Counted from the first letter of the stretch, positions 52,448-62,074 are shown. The stretch: DNA of 64,000 nt from Rhodophyticola sp017644125 (GCF_042140125.1 NZ_CP159473.1), one strand, 5' to 3'. The notes: generated by a model not told the origin, from the letters alone. Numbers and translations: made by a program.

Positions 52448-53833
52448 ATGACTGATGAAACCTGGGGACATGTCCGCGGCGAATTGATGAAGTCGATTGG
52501 GAAGAACAATTTTTCAGCCTGGATCGAACCGATTACCTTTCACAGTTTTGAAGATGGCATTGTCCGCTTTCTGGTTCCCGCAAAATTCATCGGCTCATGG
52601 GTGTCGCAGAACTTTGGCGACGTGATCCTCCGTCATCTGATTTCCGCCGGGATCGGCGCGGACCGGATCGAATTCACCGTCGATCCCGCCGCCAAGGCAA
52701 AACCCGCCCCGCATTCCGCAGGCAAGACACCCGATGCCACCCCGTCGCCGGAGCCCGTCAATGTGGGCGGCAATAACGGCAACGGCAATGGGCTGCTCAA
52801 CGCCTCGCTCAACCAGAATTTCACGTTCGATGCCTTCGTTGTGGGCAAGCCGAACGAGTTGGCCCATGCCGCGGCCCGGCGCGTGGCCGAAGGTGGCCCG
52901 GTCTCCTTCAACCCGCTGTTTCTTTACGGCGGCGTCGGCCTCGGCAAGACGCATCTGATGCATGCCATCGCGTGGGAGTTGCAAACTCGCCAGCCACAGT
53001 TGCGCATTCTTTACGTTTCGGCCGAGCAGTTCATGTATCGCTTCGTCCGCGCGCTTCGCGAAAAGGACACGATCGGCTTCAAGGAGATGTTCCGCTCGGT
53101 CGATGTGCTGATGGTCGACGATGTTCAGTTCATCGCCGGAAAGAACTCCACACAGGAAGAGTTTTTCCATACATTCAATGCCTTGATCGAGATGGGCAAG
53201 CAAATCGTGATCTCCGGAGATCGGGCTCCGGTGGATATGGAAAATCTCGACAACCGCATTGCCTCACGGCTGGCCTGCGGCCTTGTCGTCGATCTCCACC
53301 CCACCGATTACGAGTTGCGGCTTGGCATCCTGCAAACCAAGGCGGAGACCTATCGGGAACGCTACCCCAAACTGCAGATCGCCCCGGGCGTACTGGAATT
53401 CGTGGCGCATCGCATCTCCACCAATGTCCGGGTTCTGGAAGGCGCGCTGACCCGGCTTTTCGCCTTTGCCGATCTGATCGGGTCCGAGATCACCATGGAT
53501 CTGACCCAGGAATGCCTGTCCGACATCCTGCGCGCGACGGACCGCAAGGTGACGATGGACGAAATCGTCAAGAAGGTGTGCGAGCACTACCATATCCGCC
53601 AGGCGGATCTGCTTGGGCCCAGCCGTGCGCGCAACAATGCCCGCCCCCGGCAGATGGCAATGTATCTGTGCAAGAAGCTGACCACGCGCTCCCTGCCAGA
53701 GATCGGGCTCAAGCTTGGCCGGCGCGATCACACGACCATCCTGCACGGCGTCCGCAAGATCGAGGAACTGATGGCCATCGACAGCCAGATCGCCGAGGAT
53801 GCGGAGTTGCTGCGCCGGATGCTGGAGGCGTAG
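52448..53833 (+). CDS. dnaA: Chromosomal replication initiator protein DnaA
   Basis: A 461-residue AAA+ initiator. Domain I (1 to about 85) begins WGHVRGELMKSIGKNNFSAW; domain II is a Gly/Asn-rich linker. Domain III has NFTFDAFVVGKPNELAHAAA, Walker A GGVGLGKTHLMHAIAW and Walker B VLMVDDVQFI. Domain IV, the duplex DNA binder, carries the DnaA signature GRRDHTTILHGVRKIEEL. It begins at ATG 52448 with only a weak GACGGG ribosome site, so translation may be limited. It heads dnaA-dnaN-recF-gyrB. Confidence 0.98.
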   Translation: MTDETWGHVRGELMKSIGKNNFSAWIEPITFHSFEDGIVRFLVPAKFIGSWVSQNFGDVILRHLISAGIGADRIEFTVDPAAKAKPAPHSAGKTPDATPSPEPVNVGGNNGNGNGLLNASLNQNFTFDAFVVGKPNELAHAAARRVAEGGPVSFNPLFLYGGVGLGKTHLMHAIAWELQTRQPQLRILYVSAEQFMYRFVRALREKDTIGFKEMFRSVDVLMVDDVQFIAGKNSTQEEFFHTFNALIEMGKQIVISGDRAPVDMENLDNRIASRLACGLVVDLHPTDYELRLGILQTKAETYRERYPKLQIAPGVLEFVAHRISTNVRVLEGALTRLFAFADLIGSEITMDLTQECLSDILRATDRKVTMDEIVKKVCEHYHIRQADLLGPSRARNNARPRQMAMYLCKKLTTRSLPEIGLKLGRRDHTTILHGVRKIEELMAIDSQIAEDAELLRRMLEA

Positions 53834-53909
53834 CGCCTTTTGGCGGGCGCGCCCGGGAAACCGGCAGGCGGGAACCTGAATCCGTTTTAAGTGCCTCATA
53901 TCGCGGGAA

Positions 53910-53943
53910 ATCGGGCCCAACCCCATTGACGCCGGGGCCCGAT
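53910..53943. other. 9-bp stem hairpin in dnaA-dnaN gap
   Basis: ATCGGGCCC (53910-53918) and GGGCCCGAT (53935-53943) form a perfect 9-bp stem with a 16-nt loop, 77 bp after the dnaA stop and 80 bp before dnaN. It may slow or end dnaA transcription, or act as a binding site. No U-tract follows. Confidence 0.55.
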
Positions 53944-54022
53944 CCGCGACACTCAATAAAACACTTGAGCCTGCGGGCGGAGGGGATACTCTCTGCGCCC
54001 CGCAATCTGTCGGAGCCTGGGC

Positions 54023-55141
54023 ATGAAAATCTCGATCGAACGCGCCACCTTGTTGAGCGCGGTAAGCCAAGCGCAATCCGTGGTCGAACGCCGCAACACC
54101 ATCCCGATCCTCGCCAATGTGCTGATCGAGGCCGAGGGCGATACGGTCTCGTTCCGTGCCACGGATCTGGATATCGAGGTCGTCGACAAGATCAACGCCC
54201 AGGTCGAGCGGGCGGGTGCAACCACGGTCAATGCGGTCACGCTGCACGAGATCGTGCGCAAGCTGCCCGATGGCGCCCTGGTGCGGCTGACAGACGATGG
54301 CGCGTCGGGGCGGTTGTCGGTCGAGGCCGGACGCTCGAACTTCTCGCTGGCGACGCTTCCGAAAGAGGATTTTCCGGTGATGACCTCGTCGGAATACTCG
54401 GCCAATTTCTCCGCGCCCGCTCCGGTCCTCCGGCGCCTCTTCGACAAATCGAAATTCGCCATCTCGACCGAGGAAACCCGCTACTATCTGAACGGCGTCT
54501 ATTTCCATGTCGCCGATGGCGAGACCGGCAAGGTGCTGCGGGCCGTGGCGACCGATGGTCATCGTCTGGCGCGGGTCGACGCGGCTCTGCCCGATGGCGC
54601 GGAAACGCTGCCCGGCGTGATCGTGCCGCGGAAAACCGTCGGCGAATTGCGCAAGCTTCTGGAAGATGATGAGGCCGAGATCGCCGTTTCGGTTTCTGAG
54701 ACGAAAATCCGCTTCGCCACGCCGGAGATCACCCTGACATCGAAGGTCATCGACGGGACGTTCCCGGATTATTCCCGCGTCATTCCCACCGGCAACACCC
54801 GCAAGATGGAAGTCGATGCGAAGGATTTCGCCAAGGCGGTCGACCGGGTCGCCACCGTGTCTTCGGAACGCTCGCGCGCGGTCAAGCTGCAACTTGACGA
54901 GGACAGGCTGGTCCTGTCCGTCAATGCCCCCGACAGCGGGAATGCCGAAGAGGAACTGGCCGTGGCCTATGCCGACGAGCGGCTGGAGATCGGGTTCAAC
55001 GCGAAGTACCTGCTGGAAATCGCGTCGCAGGTCGACCGGGAAAACGCCGTGTTCCTGTTCAACTCCGCCGGTGACCCGACGCTGATGCAGGAAGGCGGCG
55101 ACAGTTCCGCAGTCTATGTCGTCATGCCGATGCGCGTCTGA
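54023..55141 (+). CDS. dnaN: DNA polymerase III subunit beta (sliding clamp)
   Basis: A 372-residue processivity clamp that forms a dimeric ring. It begins MKISIERATLLSAVSQAQSV, then VERRNTIPILANVLIEAEGD, the family N-terminus. Later motifs are YYLNGVYFHV, ATDGHRLARVDAALPDG and the C-terminal DSSAVYVVMPMRV, which forms the protein-binding cleft. Length is typical. The gap to dnaA is 189 bp. Confidence 0.98.
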   Translation: MKISIERATLLSAVSQAQSVVERRNTIPILANVLIEAEGDTVSFRATDLDIEVVDKINAQVERAGATTVNAVTLHEIVRKLPDGALVRLTDDGASGRLSVEAGRSNFSLATLPKEDFPVMTSSEYSANFSAPAPVLRRLFDKSKFAISTEETRYYLNGVYFHVADGETGKVLRAVATDGHRLARVDAALPDGAETLPGVIVPRKTVGELRKLLEDDEAEIAVSVSETKIRFATPEITLTSKVIDGTFPDYSRVIPTGNTRKMEVDAKDFAKAVDRVATVSSERSRAVKLQLDEDRLVLSVNAPDSGNAEEELAVAYADERLEIGFNAKYLLEIASQVDRENAVFLFNSAGDPTLMQEGGDSSAVYVVMPMRV

Positions 55142-55205
55142 CAGGTGAGGGGCCGGCGATCCGCGTCTCCGGCGGGGATATCTCGAAAACAGAGAAGCGG
55201 CTGAT

Positions 55206-56309
55206 ATGAGCGCGCTCTACCTCTCCTCACTGGTCCTGTCGCATTTCCGGTCTCACAGGCAGGCAAGGCTCGTTCTGGATGGGCGCCCTGTCGCGCTTCA
55301 TGGCCCCAATGGCGCGGGCAAGACCAATATTCTTGAAGCGGTGTCGCTGCTGTCCCCCGGTCGGGGGTTGCGTCGGGCCAGCGCCGAAGAGATCGCGCGC
55401 AGGCCCGAAAGACTGGGGTGGAAGATCAGGGCCGAAGTGGCCGGTGATCTGACCCATGACCTTGAAACCGGGGCCGAGGCCGCCCAGCCCCGCACGCTTC
55501 GCATCGACGGCAAACCGGCCCCGCAGACCCGGCTGGCGCGCATCCTGCGCATGGTCTGGCTTGTCCCCTCCCAGGACCGGCTCTGGATCGAGGGAGCCGA
55601 GGGGCGGCGGCGGTTCTTCGACAGGATGACGATGAGTTTCACGCCGGACCATGCGGAGACCGTGCTGGCCTATGACAAGGCCATGCGGGAGCGGAACCGG
55701 CTTCTGAAAGACATGGTAAGGGATGCGCACTGGTATGACGCCGTGGAAGCGCAGATGGCCGACAATGCGTCGAAAATCGTCGCCAACCGCCGCGCCGCGC
55801 TGGACCGGATCGCATCCGCGCAGGCCAATGCCGAAACCGCGTTTCCCACCGCTGATCTTGCCCTGGGCGAGGCCGAGGGCGGCGAGGCGCTTGTTTCGCC
55901 CGATGATTTTGCGGCGGCATTCGCGCGGTTCCGCAGCCGCGACATGGCGGCGGGGCGGACCCTGATCGGGCCTCATCGCAGCGACATCGCGGCGGTCTAC
56001 GGCGCGAAGGGTGTGCCCGCGCCGCAATGCTCCACCGGCGAGCAGAAGGCGCTTCTGATCTCGCTCGTTCTCGCCAATGCGCGCGCGCTCCGCGAAGATA
56101 CCGGCACCGCCCCGCTCGTCCTGCTCGATGAGGTCGCGGCGCATCTGGACGCCACCCGCCGCGCCGCGCTGTTCGACGAGATTTGTGCGCTCGACACCCA
56201 GGCCTGGATGACCGGCACGGGGCCGGAGCTGTTCGCGGAGCTGGGCGCCCGCGCCCAGCATATCGCGGTGACCGAAGAGCACGGCGAAAGCGTGGTGCAC
56301 GGGCCCTGA
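55206..56309 (+). CDS. recF: DNA replication and repair protein RecF
   Basis: A 367-residue SMC/ABC-type ATPase that loads RecA at gaps with RecO and RecR. It starts LYLSSLVLSHFRSHRQARLV. Walker A is LHGPNGAGKTNILEAVSLLS, the ABC signature is CSTGEQKALLISLVLANA, and Walker B with the D-loop is PLVLLDEVAAHLDATRRAAL. It lies 64 bp after dnaN. Confidence 0.97.
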   Translation: MSALYLSSLVLSHFRSHRQARLVLDGRPVALHGPNGAGKTNILEAVSLLSPGRGLRRASAEEIARRPERLGWKIRAEVAGDLTHDLETGAEAAQPRTLRIDGKPAPQTRLARILRMVWLVPSQDRLWIEGAEGRRRFFDRMTMSFTPDHAETVLAYDKAMRERNRLLKDMVRDAHWYDAVEAQMADNASKIVANRRAALDRIASAQANAETAFPTADLALGEAEGGEALVSPDDFAAAFARFRSRDMAAGRTLIGPHRSDIAAVYGAKGVPAPQCSTGEQKALLISLVLANARALREDTGTAPLVLLDEVAAHLDATRRAALFDEICALDTQAWMTGTGPELFAELGARAQHIAVTEEHGESVVHGP

Positions 56310-56417
56310 GCGCATTTGGCCCTGCCCGTTGCGCGCCCGCTTGGCCCCGGACCCGCACCGTTCCGGTCACGCCCGGGACGGGAGCCATCTCGCACCCCAA
56401 ATCTTGTGCCATTTGCG

Positions 56418-56447
56418 TGACATCACCCACTCCAATGCGTATATATT
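56418..56447 (+). promoter_or_regulatory. Possible gyrB promoter
   Basis: TGACAT (56418-56423) and TATATT (56442-56447) with an 18-bp spacer resemble sigma-70 elements, in a short AT-rich patch 27 bp before the gyrB start. The 164-bp recF-gyrB gap is GC-rich otherwise. An in-operon promoter would let supercoiling control gyrB separately. Confidence 0.35.
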
Positions 56448-56473
56448 GCGCAGCAGAACGGGAAGAATAACAT

Positions 56474-58891
56474 ATGTCCGAGCACACCCCGCAGCCAGAC
56501 GATTATGGCGCAGATTCCATCAAGGTTCTCAAAGGCTTGGAGGCGGTTCGCAAACGCCCCGGCATGTATATCGGCGACACGGACGATGGTTCGGGTCTTC
56601 ACCACATGGTCTATGAGGTCGTCGATAACGGAATCGATGAGGCCCTTGCCGGCCATGCCGACGCGGTAAACGTCAAAATCCACGCCGATTCCAGCGTCTC
56701 CGTAAGCGATAACGGCCGGGGCATCCCGGTCGGCATCCACGAGGAGGAGGGTGTGTCCGCCGCCGAGGTCATCATGACCCAGCTCCATGCAGGCGGCAAA
56801 TTCGACCAGAATTCCTACAAGGTGTCCGGCGGACTTCATGGCGTTGGCGTTTCGGTCGTCAACGCCTTGTCCGATTGGCTGGAACTTCGCATCTGGCGCG
56901 ATGGCAAGGAACACCACGCCCGGTTCGAAGGCGGGTTCACCACCAAGCCGTTGGAAGTTGTGGGCGACGCGAAGGGCCGGAAAGGCACCGAGGTTCGCTT
57001 CATGGCGTCAACCGGCACGTTCTCGAACCTCGATTACTCCTTCAAGACGCTCGAAAACCGCCTGCGGGAGCTCGCCTTCCTGAACTCCGGCGTTCGCATC
57101 ATCCTGGAAGACGAGCGTCCGGCGGAGCCTCTGAAATCCGAACTGTATTACGAAGGTGGCGTCCGCGAATTCGTGCGGTATCTGGACCGCTCCAAAAGCT
57201 CCGCCATGGAGGAGCCGATCTTCATTCAGGGGGAGCGGGATGAAATCGGGATCGAGGTCGCGATGTGGTGGAACGACAGCTACCACGAAACCGTCCTGCC
57301 CTTCACCAACAACATCCCGCAACGCGACGGCGGCACCCATCTCGCGGGCTTCCGAGGGGCCCTGACCCGCACGATCAACCTTTACGCGGGCTCGTCCGGT
57401 ATCGCGAAGAAGGAGAAGATCAACTTCACCGGCGACGATGCGCGCGAAGGCCTGACCTGCGTGCTGTCGGTGAAGGTTCCCGATCCGAAATTCTCAAGCC
57501 AGACGAAGGACAAGCTGGTCAGTTCCGAGGTTCGCCCGGCCGTCGAGGGCCTGATGAACGAAAAGCTGTCGGAATGGTTCGAAGAGCATCCGACGGAGGC
57601 GCGCGTCATCGTCAGCAAGATCGTCGAAGCCGCCCTTGCCCGCGAAGCGGCACGGAAAGCCCGCGAGCTGACCCGCCGCAAGACCGCGATGGATGTCGCA
57701 AGCCTGCCCGGAAAACTGGCCGATTGCCAGGAGAAGGACCCCGCAAAATCCGAGCTGTTCCTCGTCGAAGGCGACAGCGCCGGCGGCTCCGCGAAACAGG
57801 GCCGTTCACGGCAGAACCAGGCCGTGCTTCCGCTTCGGGGCAAGATCCTCAATGTGGAGCGGGCGCGGTTTGACCGGATGCTCGGCTCTCAGGAGATCGG
57901 CACGCTGATCACGGCGCTTGGCACGGGTATCGGACGCGACGAGTTCGACATCTCCAAACTGCGCTATCACAAGATCATCATCATGACTGACGCGGATGTG
58001 GATGGCGCCCATATCCGGACGCTCCTGCTGACCTTCTTCTTTCGGCAGATGCCCGAGATCATCGAAGGCGGCTATCTCTACATCGCTCAACCGCCGCTTT
58101 ACAAGGTCGCGCGCGGCAAGTCTGAGGTCTATCTCAAGGATCAGGCCGCGCTTGACGACTATCTGATCCGTCAGGGGATCGAAGGCGCAACGCTCCGCCT
58201 GCCCTCGGGAGAGGAGATCGCCGGCGCCGATCTGGCGCGCGTGGTCGACGCCGCGCGCGCGTTCAAACGCGTGCTCGATGCCTTTCCCACCCATTATCCG
58301 CGCCGCATTCTGGAACAGGCCGCCATCGCGGGCGCCTTCGATCAGGGCCGGGCCGATGCCGATCTGCAAGGCGTCGCGGACGATGTCGCCAAACGGCTGG
58401 ACCTTGTCGCTGTCGAATATGAACGCGGCTGGCAGGGCCGTATCACGCAGGACCACGGCATCCGCCTGTCCCGTGTCCTGCGCGGCGTGGAGGAGATCCG
58501 CACCCTTGACGGCGCGGTGCTGCGCTCGGGCGAGGCCCGCAAGCTCTCCTCCGTGTCCAGGGACAGCCGGGAGATTTACCGCGACCCCTCGCATCTTTCC
58601 CGCAAGGATCGCGATGTTCTGATCCACGGACCGACCGAGTTGCTGGAGGCCATTCTGGAGGAAGGCGCCAAGGGGCTGACCCTGCAACGCTATAAGGGCT
58701 TGGGCGAAATGAACCCCGATCAGCTCTGGGAAACCACGCTGGATCACGAGGCGCGGACATTGCTGCAAGTCAAGATCGACGATCTGGCCGAGGCTGACGA
58801 CATCTTCACCAAGCTGATGGGTGACGTGGTGGAACCCCGCCGGGAATTCATCCAGCAGAATGCGCTGAGCGTCGAAAACCTGGATTTCTGA
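56474..58891 (+). CDS. gyrB: DNA gyrase subunit B
   Basis: An 805-residue type II topoisomerase ATPase subunit. The GHKL ATPase domain has VSDNGRGIPVGIHEEEGVSA and VSGGLHGVGVSVVNALSDWL; the transducer domain follows. The TOPRIM domain holds LFLVEGDSAGGSAKQGRSRQ and then IIIMTDADVDGAHIRTLLLT. The C-terminus QRYKGLGEMNPDQLWETTLD contacts GyrA. Length is normal. It is followed by a T8 run at 58923-58930. Confidence 0.98.
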   Translation: MSEHTPQPDDYGADSIKVLKGLEAVRKRPGMYIGDTDDGSGLHHMVYEVVDNGIDEALAGHADAVNVKIHADSSVSVSDNGRGIPVGIHEEEGVSAAEVIMTQLHAGGKFDQNSYKVSGGLHGVGVSVVNALSDWLELRIWRDGKEHHARFEGGFTTKPLEVVGDAKGRKGTEVRFMASTGTFSNLDYSFKTLENRLRELAFLNSGVRIILEDERPAEPLKSELYYEGGVREFVRYLDRSKSSAMEEPIFIQGERDEIGIEVAMWWNDSYHETVLPFTNNIPQRDGGTHLAGFRGALTRTINLYAGSSGIAKKEKINFTGDDAREGLTCVLSVKVPDPKFSSQTKDKLVSSEVRPAVEGLMNEKLSEWFEEHPTEARVIVSKIVEAALAREAARKARELTRRKTAMDVASLPGKLADCQEKDPAKSELFLVEGDSAGGSAKQGRSRQNQAVLPLRGKILNVERARFDRMLGSQEIGTLITALGTGIGRDEFDISKLRYHKIIIMTDADVDGAHIRTLLLTFFFRQMPEIIEGGYLYIAQPPLYKVARGKSEVYLKDQAALDDYLIRQGIEGATLRLPSGEEIAGADLARVVDAARAFKRVLDAFPTHYPRRILEQAAIAGAFDQGRADADLQGVADDVAKRLDLVAVEYERGWQGRITQDHGIRLSRVLRGVEEIRTLDGAVLRSGEARKLSSVSRDSREIYRDPSHLSRKDRDVLIHGPTELLEAILEEGAKGLTLQRYKGLGEMNPDQLWETTLDHEARTLLQVKIDDLAEADDIFTKLMGDVVEPRREFIQQNALSVENLDF

Positions 58892-58952
58892 GGCCGTTCC
58901 GGGCCGTCCGGCGACCATGGCGTTTTTTTTGCGTCGCGCTTCCTTGGTTTCC

Positions 58953-58980
58953 GCCCGACATCACCTCGCGGGTGTCGGGC
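58953..58980. other. 8-bp hairpin between gyrB and tRNA-Lys
   Basis: GCCCGACA (58953-58960) pairs perfectly with TGTCGGGC (58973-58980) over a 12-nt loop. A T8 tract lies just upstream (58923-58930) rather than after it, so it is not a standard terminator for either gyrB or the converging tRNA gene. It may still end one of the two transcripts. Confidence 0.4.
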
Positions 58981-59114
58981 CAGACCTTGTCTCAGCACAA
59001 ATCCGTGCTGCTCGCCCGAAGCACCGGCGCGCGCCCCGGCGCAACGTGACCGCAATTGCCCGAACTCATGGGTCGCGGGAGGCCGCGACAATCGGGATGG
59101 ATATGCAGAAAAAA

Positions 59115-59190
59115 TGGTGAGCCCTGCAGGATTCGAACCTGCGACCCACTGATTAAAAGTCAGTTGCTCTACCAACTGAGCTAAGGGCCC
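59115..59190 (-). tRNA. tRNA-Lys (anticodon TTT)
   Basis: On the minus strand the sequence folds as a complete 76-nt tRNA. The acceptor arms are GGGCCCT and AGGGCTC with an encoded CCA end. The D arm is AGCTCAGTTGGTAGAGC. The anticodon stem ACTGA/TCAGT encloses the loop CTTTTAA (anticodon TTT). The T arm carries GGTTCGAATCC. It reads Lys codons AAA and AAG. It stands alone between gyrB and dapF. Confidence 0.97.
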
Positions 59191-59287
59191 ACACGAAGCG
59201 TCTACCTAGAAAAGCAGGCCCAAGCCGTCAAGCGGAAATCAATGCAGGGGATTTCAAATAAGGTACGATGCGTCTATATCCGCGCCC

Positions 59288-60172
59288 ATGACCGTCAATG
59301 GGGCTGATATGGGCCTGCCTTTCATGAAAATGCATGGGCTGGGCAACGATTTCGTGGTGATCGACTCACGGCGCGACGGGGCCGTGATCACACCGGATCT
59401 GGCGCAGGCCCTGGCGGATCGGCATCGCGGTATCGGTTTTGACCAGCTCGCCATCATCGAAAACGACCGGCCGCCCGGCCCGCTGAACGAGGGCGACGAG
59501 CCTCTGCCTGACGCGGAGAGGCCTCACCTCGCGCTCCGTTTTCTGAATGCGGACGGATCCGTCTCTGCCGCCTGCGGAAACGCGACCAGATGTATCGCCA
59601 GATGGGTGATGGATACCGAGCGGCTTTCCGATTTGAGGATTCGCACCGAACGCGGGCTGTTGCGCGCGGTGGATGCGGGCAATGGGCTGACTTCCGTCAA
59701 CATGGGCCAGCCGCAACTGGGCTGGCGCGAGATACCTCTGGCGGAGGATCTGGACACGCTGCACCTACCGGTGGAGGGCGATCCGGTCGCCACCGGCATG
59801 GGCAATCCGCATTGCACCTTTTTCGTTGCAGACGCGGAAGCGGTCGATCTGGAAGCGCGAGGCGCGGAAATGGAGCGTCACCCGCTCTACCCGGAGCGGA
59901 CGAATGTGCAGTTTGCCCATCTGATCGCACCCGATCATCTGCGGATGCGGGTCTGGGAACGGGGGGTAGGGGTGACGCTTGCCTCGGGCTCTTCCTCCTG
60001 CGCGGTCGCGGTTGCGGCCGCGCGCCGCGGGCTGACGGGGCGCGCGGTGAAGATCACCCTTGATGGCGGAGAGATCACGGTGGACTGGCGCGAGGATGGC
60101 GTCTGGATGACCGGCCCCACGACACATGTGTTCACCGGCACGATCACGCCTGAATTTCTGGAGACGCTCTGA
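59288..60172 (+). CDS. dapF: Diaminopimelate epimerase, with Cys-to-Ser change at second catalytic site
   Basis: A 294-residue enzyme that interconverts LL- and meso-diaminopimelate for lysine and peptidoglycan synthesis. The N-terminal MHGLGNDFVVIDSR matches the family. The first catalytic Cys is in SAACGNATRCIARW. The second catalytic Cys normally lies in ACGTGACA-type sequence, but here it reads LASGSSSCAVAVAA, so Ser takes the usual Cys place and a Cys occurs five residues later. I recall similar sequences in Rhodobacterales, so this may be a lineage variant. It overlaps mtaB by 1 bp. ATG 59288 is used; an ATG at 59309 is also plausible. Confidence 0.88.
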   Translation: MTVNGADMGLPFMKMHGLGNDFVVIDSRRDGAVITPDLAQALADRHRGIGFDQLAIIENDRPPGPLNEGDEPLPDAERPHLALRFLNADGSVSAACGNATRCIARWVMDTERLSDLRIRTERGLLRAVDAGNGLTSVNMGQPQLGWREIPLAEDLDTLHLPVEGDPVATGMGNPHCTFFVADAEAVDLEARGAEMERHPLYPERTNVQFAHLIAPDHLRMRVWERGVGVTLASGSSSCAVAVAAARRGLTGRAVKITLDGGEITVDWREDGVWMTGPTTHVFTGTITPEFLETL

Positions 60173-61434
60173 TGGATCGCCGCGCGCCCGTGTTCCATAC
60201 GCTTGGATGCCGCCTGAACGCGTATGAGACCGAAGCGATGAAAGAGCTGTCGGCAAATGCGGGTCTGGGCGACACCGTCGTCGTCAATACCTGCGCCGTG
60301 ACCGGCGAGGCGGTGCGCAAGGCCCGTCAGGAAATACGCAAACTTCGCCGGGAAAACCCCGATGCGATGCTGATCGTGACCGGATGCGCGGCGCAGACCG
60401 AACCGCAGACCTTCGCCCGGATGACGGAGGTGGATCGCGTCATCGGGAATACCGAAAAGATGCAGCCGCAAACCTGGCGCAACCTGGCCGGCGCAAATTT
60501 CATCGGCGCGACGGAAAAGGTGCAGGTGGACGACATCATGTCGGTGACCGAAACCGCCGGCCATCTGATCGACGGGTTCGGCACCCGCTCCCGCGCCTAC
60601 GTGCAGGTCCAGAACGGCTGCGATCATCGGTGCACGTTTTGCATCATCCCCTACGGGCGGGGCAATTCGCGCTCCGTGCCGGCGGGTGTGGTGGTCGACC
60701 AGATCAAACGGCTTGTCGGGCGCGGATATAACGAGGTTGTGCTGACGGGGGTCGATCTGACCTCCTGGGGGTCGGATTTGCCGGCAACGCCACGGCTTGG
60801 CGATCTTGTCATGCGGATCCTGAAACTGGTTCCCGATCTGCCGCGCCTCCGGATCAGTTCCATCGACTCGATCGAGGTGGATCCGAACCTGATGCAGGCC
60901 ATCGCGACCGAAAACCGGCTGATGCCGCATCTGCATCTGAGCCTTCAGCATGGCGACGACCTGATCCTGAAGCGGATGAAACGGCGCCATCTGCGGGACG
61001 ATGCGATCCGGTTCTGCGAAGAGGCGCGTCGCCTGCGCCCGGAGATGACCTTTGGCGCCGACATCATCGCGGGCTTTCCGACCGAGAGCGAAGCGCATTT
61101 CGAAAACTCGCTCAGGCTGATCGACGATTGTGGCCTGACATGGCTGCATGTCTTTCCCTATTCGCCACGTGAAGGGACGCCGGCCGCGCGCATGCCGGCG
61201 GTGGATGGGCGGGATATCAAGGCCCGCGCCGCCCGTCTTCGCGCAGCCGGTGCGGCGCGCGTAGAGGCGCATCTGAGCGCGCAGATCGGACAGGCGCATC
61301 AGGTCTTGATGGAATCTCCGCGCATGGGCCGGACCGAGCAGTTCGCGGAAGTGGCCTTCACCAGCGACCAGCCGGAAAGCCGGATCGTGACCGCGACGAT
61401 CAAGGGCAAGTCGGGCAACCAGCTTTTGGCGTAA
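60172..61434 (+). CDS. mtaB: tRNA t6A37 methylthiotransferase MtaB
   Basis: A 420-residue radical SAM enzyme that converts t6A to ms2t6A at position 37 of tRNAs. The N-terminal MTTase domain binds a second iron-sulfur cluster through Cys in LGCRLNAYE, VNTCAVTGEA and VTGCAAQTE. The radical SAM triad is in CDHRCTFCIIPYGRGNSRS. DADIIAGFPTESE-like sequence (GADIIAGFPTESEAHF) follows. The TRAM domain expected at the end is short. Overlaps dapF by 1 bp. Confidence 0.94.
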   Translation: MDRRAPVFHTLGCRLNAYETEAMKELSANAGLGDTVVVNTCAVTGEAVRKARQEIRKLRRENPDAMLIVTGCAAQTEPQTFARMTEVDRVIGNTEKMQPQTWRNLAGANFIGATEKVQVDDIMSVTETAGHLIDGFGTRSRAYVQVQNGCDHRCTFCIIPYGRGNSRSVPAGVVVDQIKRLVGRGYNEVVLTGVDLTSWGSDLPATPRLGDLVMRILKLVPDLPRLRISSIDSIEVDPNLMQAIATENRLMPHLHLSLQHGDDLILKRMKRRHLRDDAIRFCEEARRLRPEMTFGADIIAGFPTESEAHFENSLRLIDDCGLTWLHVFPYSPREGTPAARMPAVDGRDIKARAARLRAAGAARVEAHLSAQIGQAHQVLMESPRMGRTEQFAEVAFTSDQPESRIVTATIKGKSGNQLLA

Positions 61435-61438
61435 GCCC

Positions 61439-62074
61439 GTGCCGTTTCCCATTCTCTATTCCTTCCGCCGCTGCCCCTACGCAATCCGCGCACGGCTTGC
61501 GATTTCCAGCGCAGGCGTCAGAGTGGCGCTTCGCGAGGTGGCTCTGCGCAGCAAGCCGGCGGCATTTCTCGCCGCATCCCCTTCCGCCACGGTACCCTGT
61601 CTGGTGAGGGATGACGGCGAGAGCATCGATGAAAGCCTCGATATCATGCTCTGGGCGCTTGACCGGAACGATCCGGAAAAATTGCTGGATATGCCAGACG
61701 CCGGGATGACGCTGATCGCCGAGTGTGACGGCCCGTTCAAATCAGCGCTGGACCATACTAAATACGCCAGCCGCTATCCCGATCTCGACGCCGAGGCGGA
61801 AAGAGCGCGGGCGATGGCGTTCATCGCGGCGCTCGATGCGCATCTGGACGGCAGTGCATGGCTCTTCGGTGAAACGCCCAGTCTGGCCGATCTGGCGATC
61901 CTGCCGTTCATCCGCCAGTTCGCGATGATCGACAAGACGCGGTTCGATGCGGAGGCGGGTGCGGATGTGCGCGGCTGGCTGGACAGCTTTCTGGCGTCCG
62001 AGCGCCTTGCAGCGGTCATGGCGAAACATCCTCAATGGGCGCCGGATGATGCGGAGATCGTCTTTCCCGCCTGA
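61439..62074 (+). CDS. Glutathione S-transferase family protein
   Basis: A 211-residue protein with a thioredoxin-fold N-terminus (ILYSFRRCPYAIRARLAISS) containing a CPY active-site-like Cys, the substrate-side SATVPCLVRDDGESIDESLD with its cis-Pro, and a helical C-terminal domain (LDGSAWLFGETPSLADLAIL). The Cys-type site suggests a beta/omega-like thiol transferase rather than a Tyr/Ser conjugating type. The start is GTG, 4 bp after mtaB. Confidence 0.85.
   Translation: MPFPILYSFRRCPYAIRARLAISSAGVRVALREVALRSKPAAFLAASPSATVPCLVRDDGESIDESLDIMLWALDRNDPEKLLDMPDAGMTLIAECDGPFKSALDHTKYASRYPDLDAEAERARAMAFIAALDAHLDGSAWLFGETPSLADLAILPFIRQFAMIDKTRFDAEAGADVRGWLDSFLASERLAAVMAKHPQWAPDDAEIVFPA

Noticed and set aside
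59115..59190. tRNA-Lys as integration site of a genomic island
   Set aside because: No duplicated tRNA 3' end, integrase or phage gene lies nearby, and both flanks are ordinary housekeeping genes.
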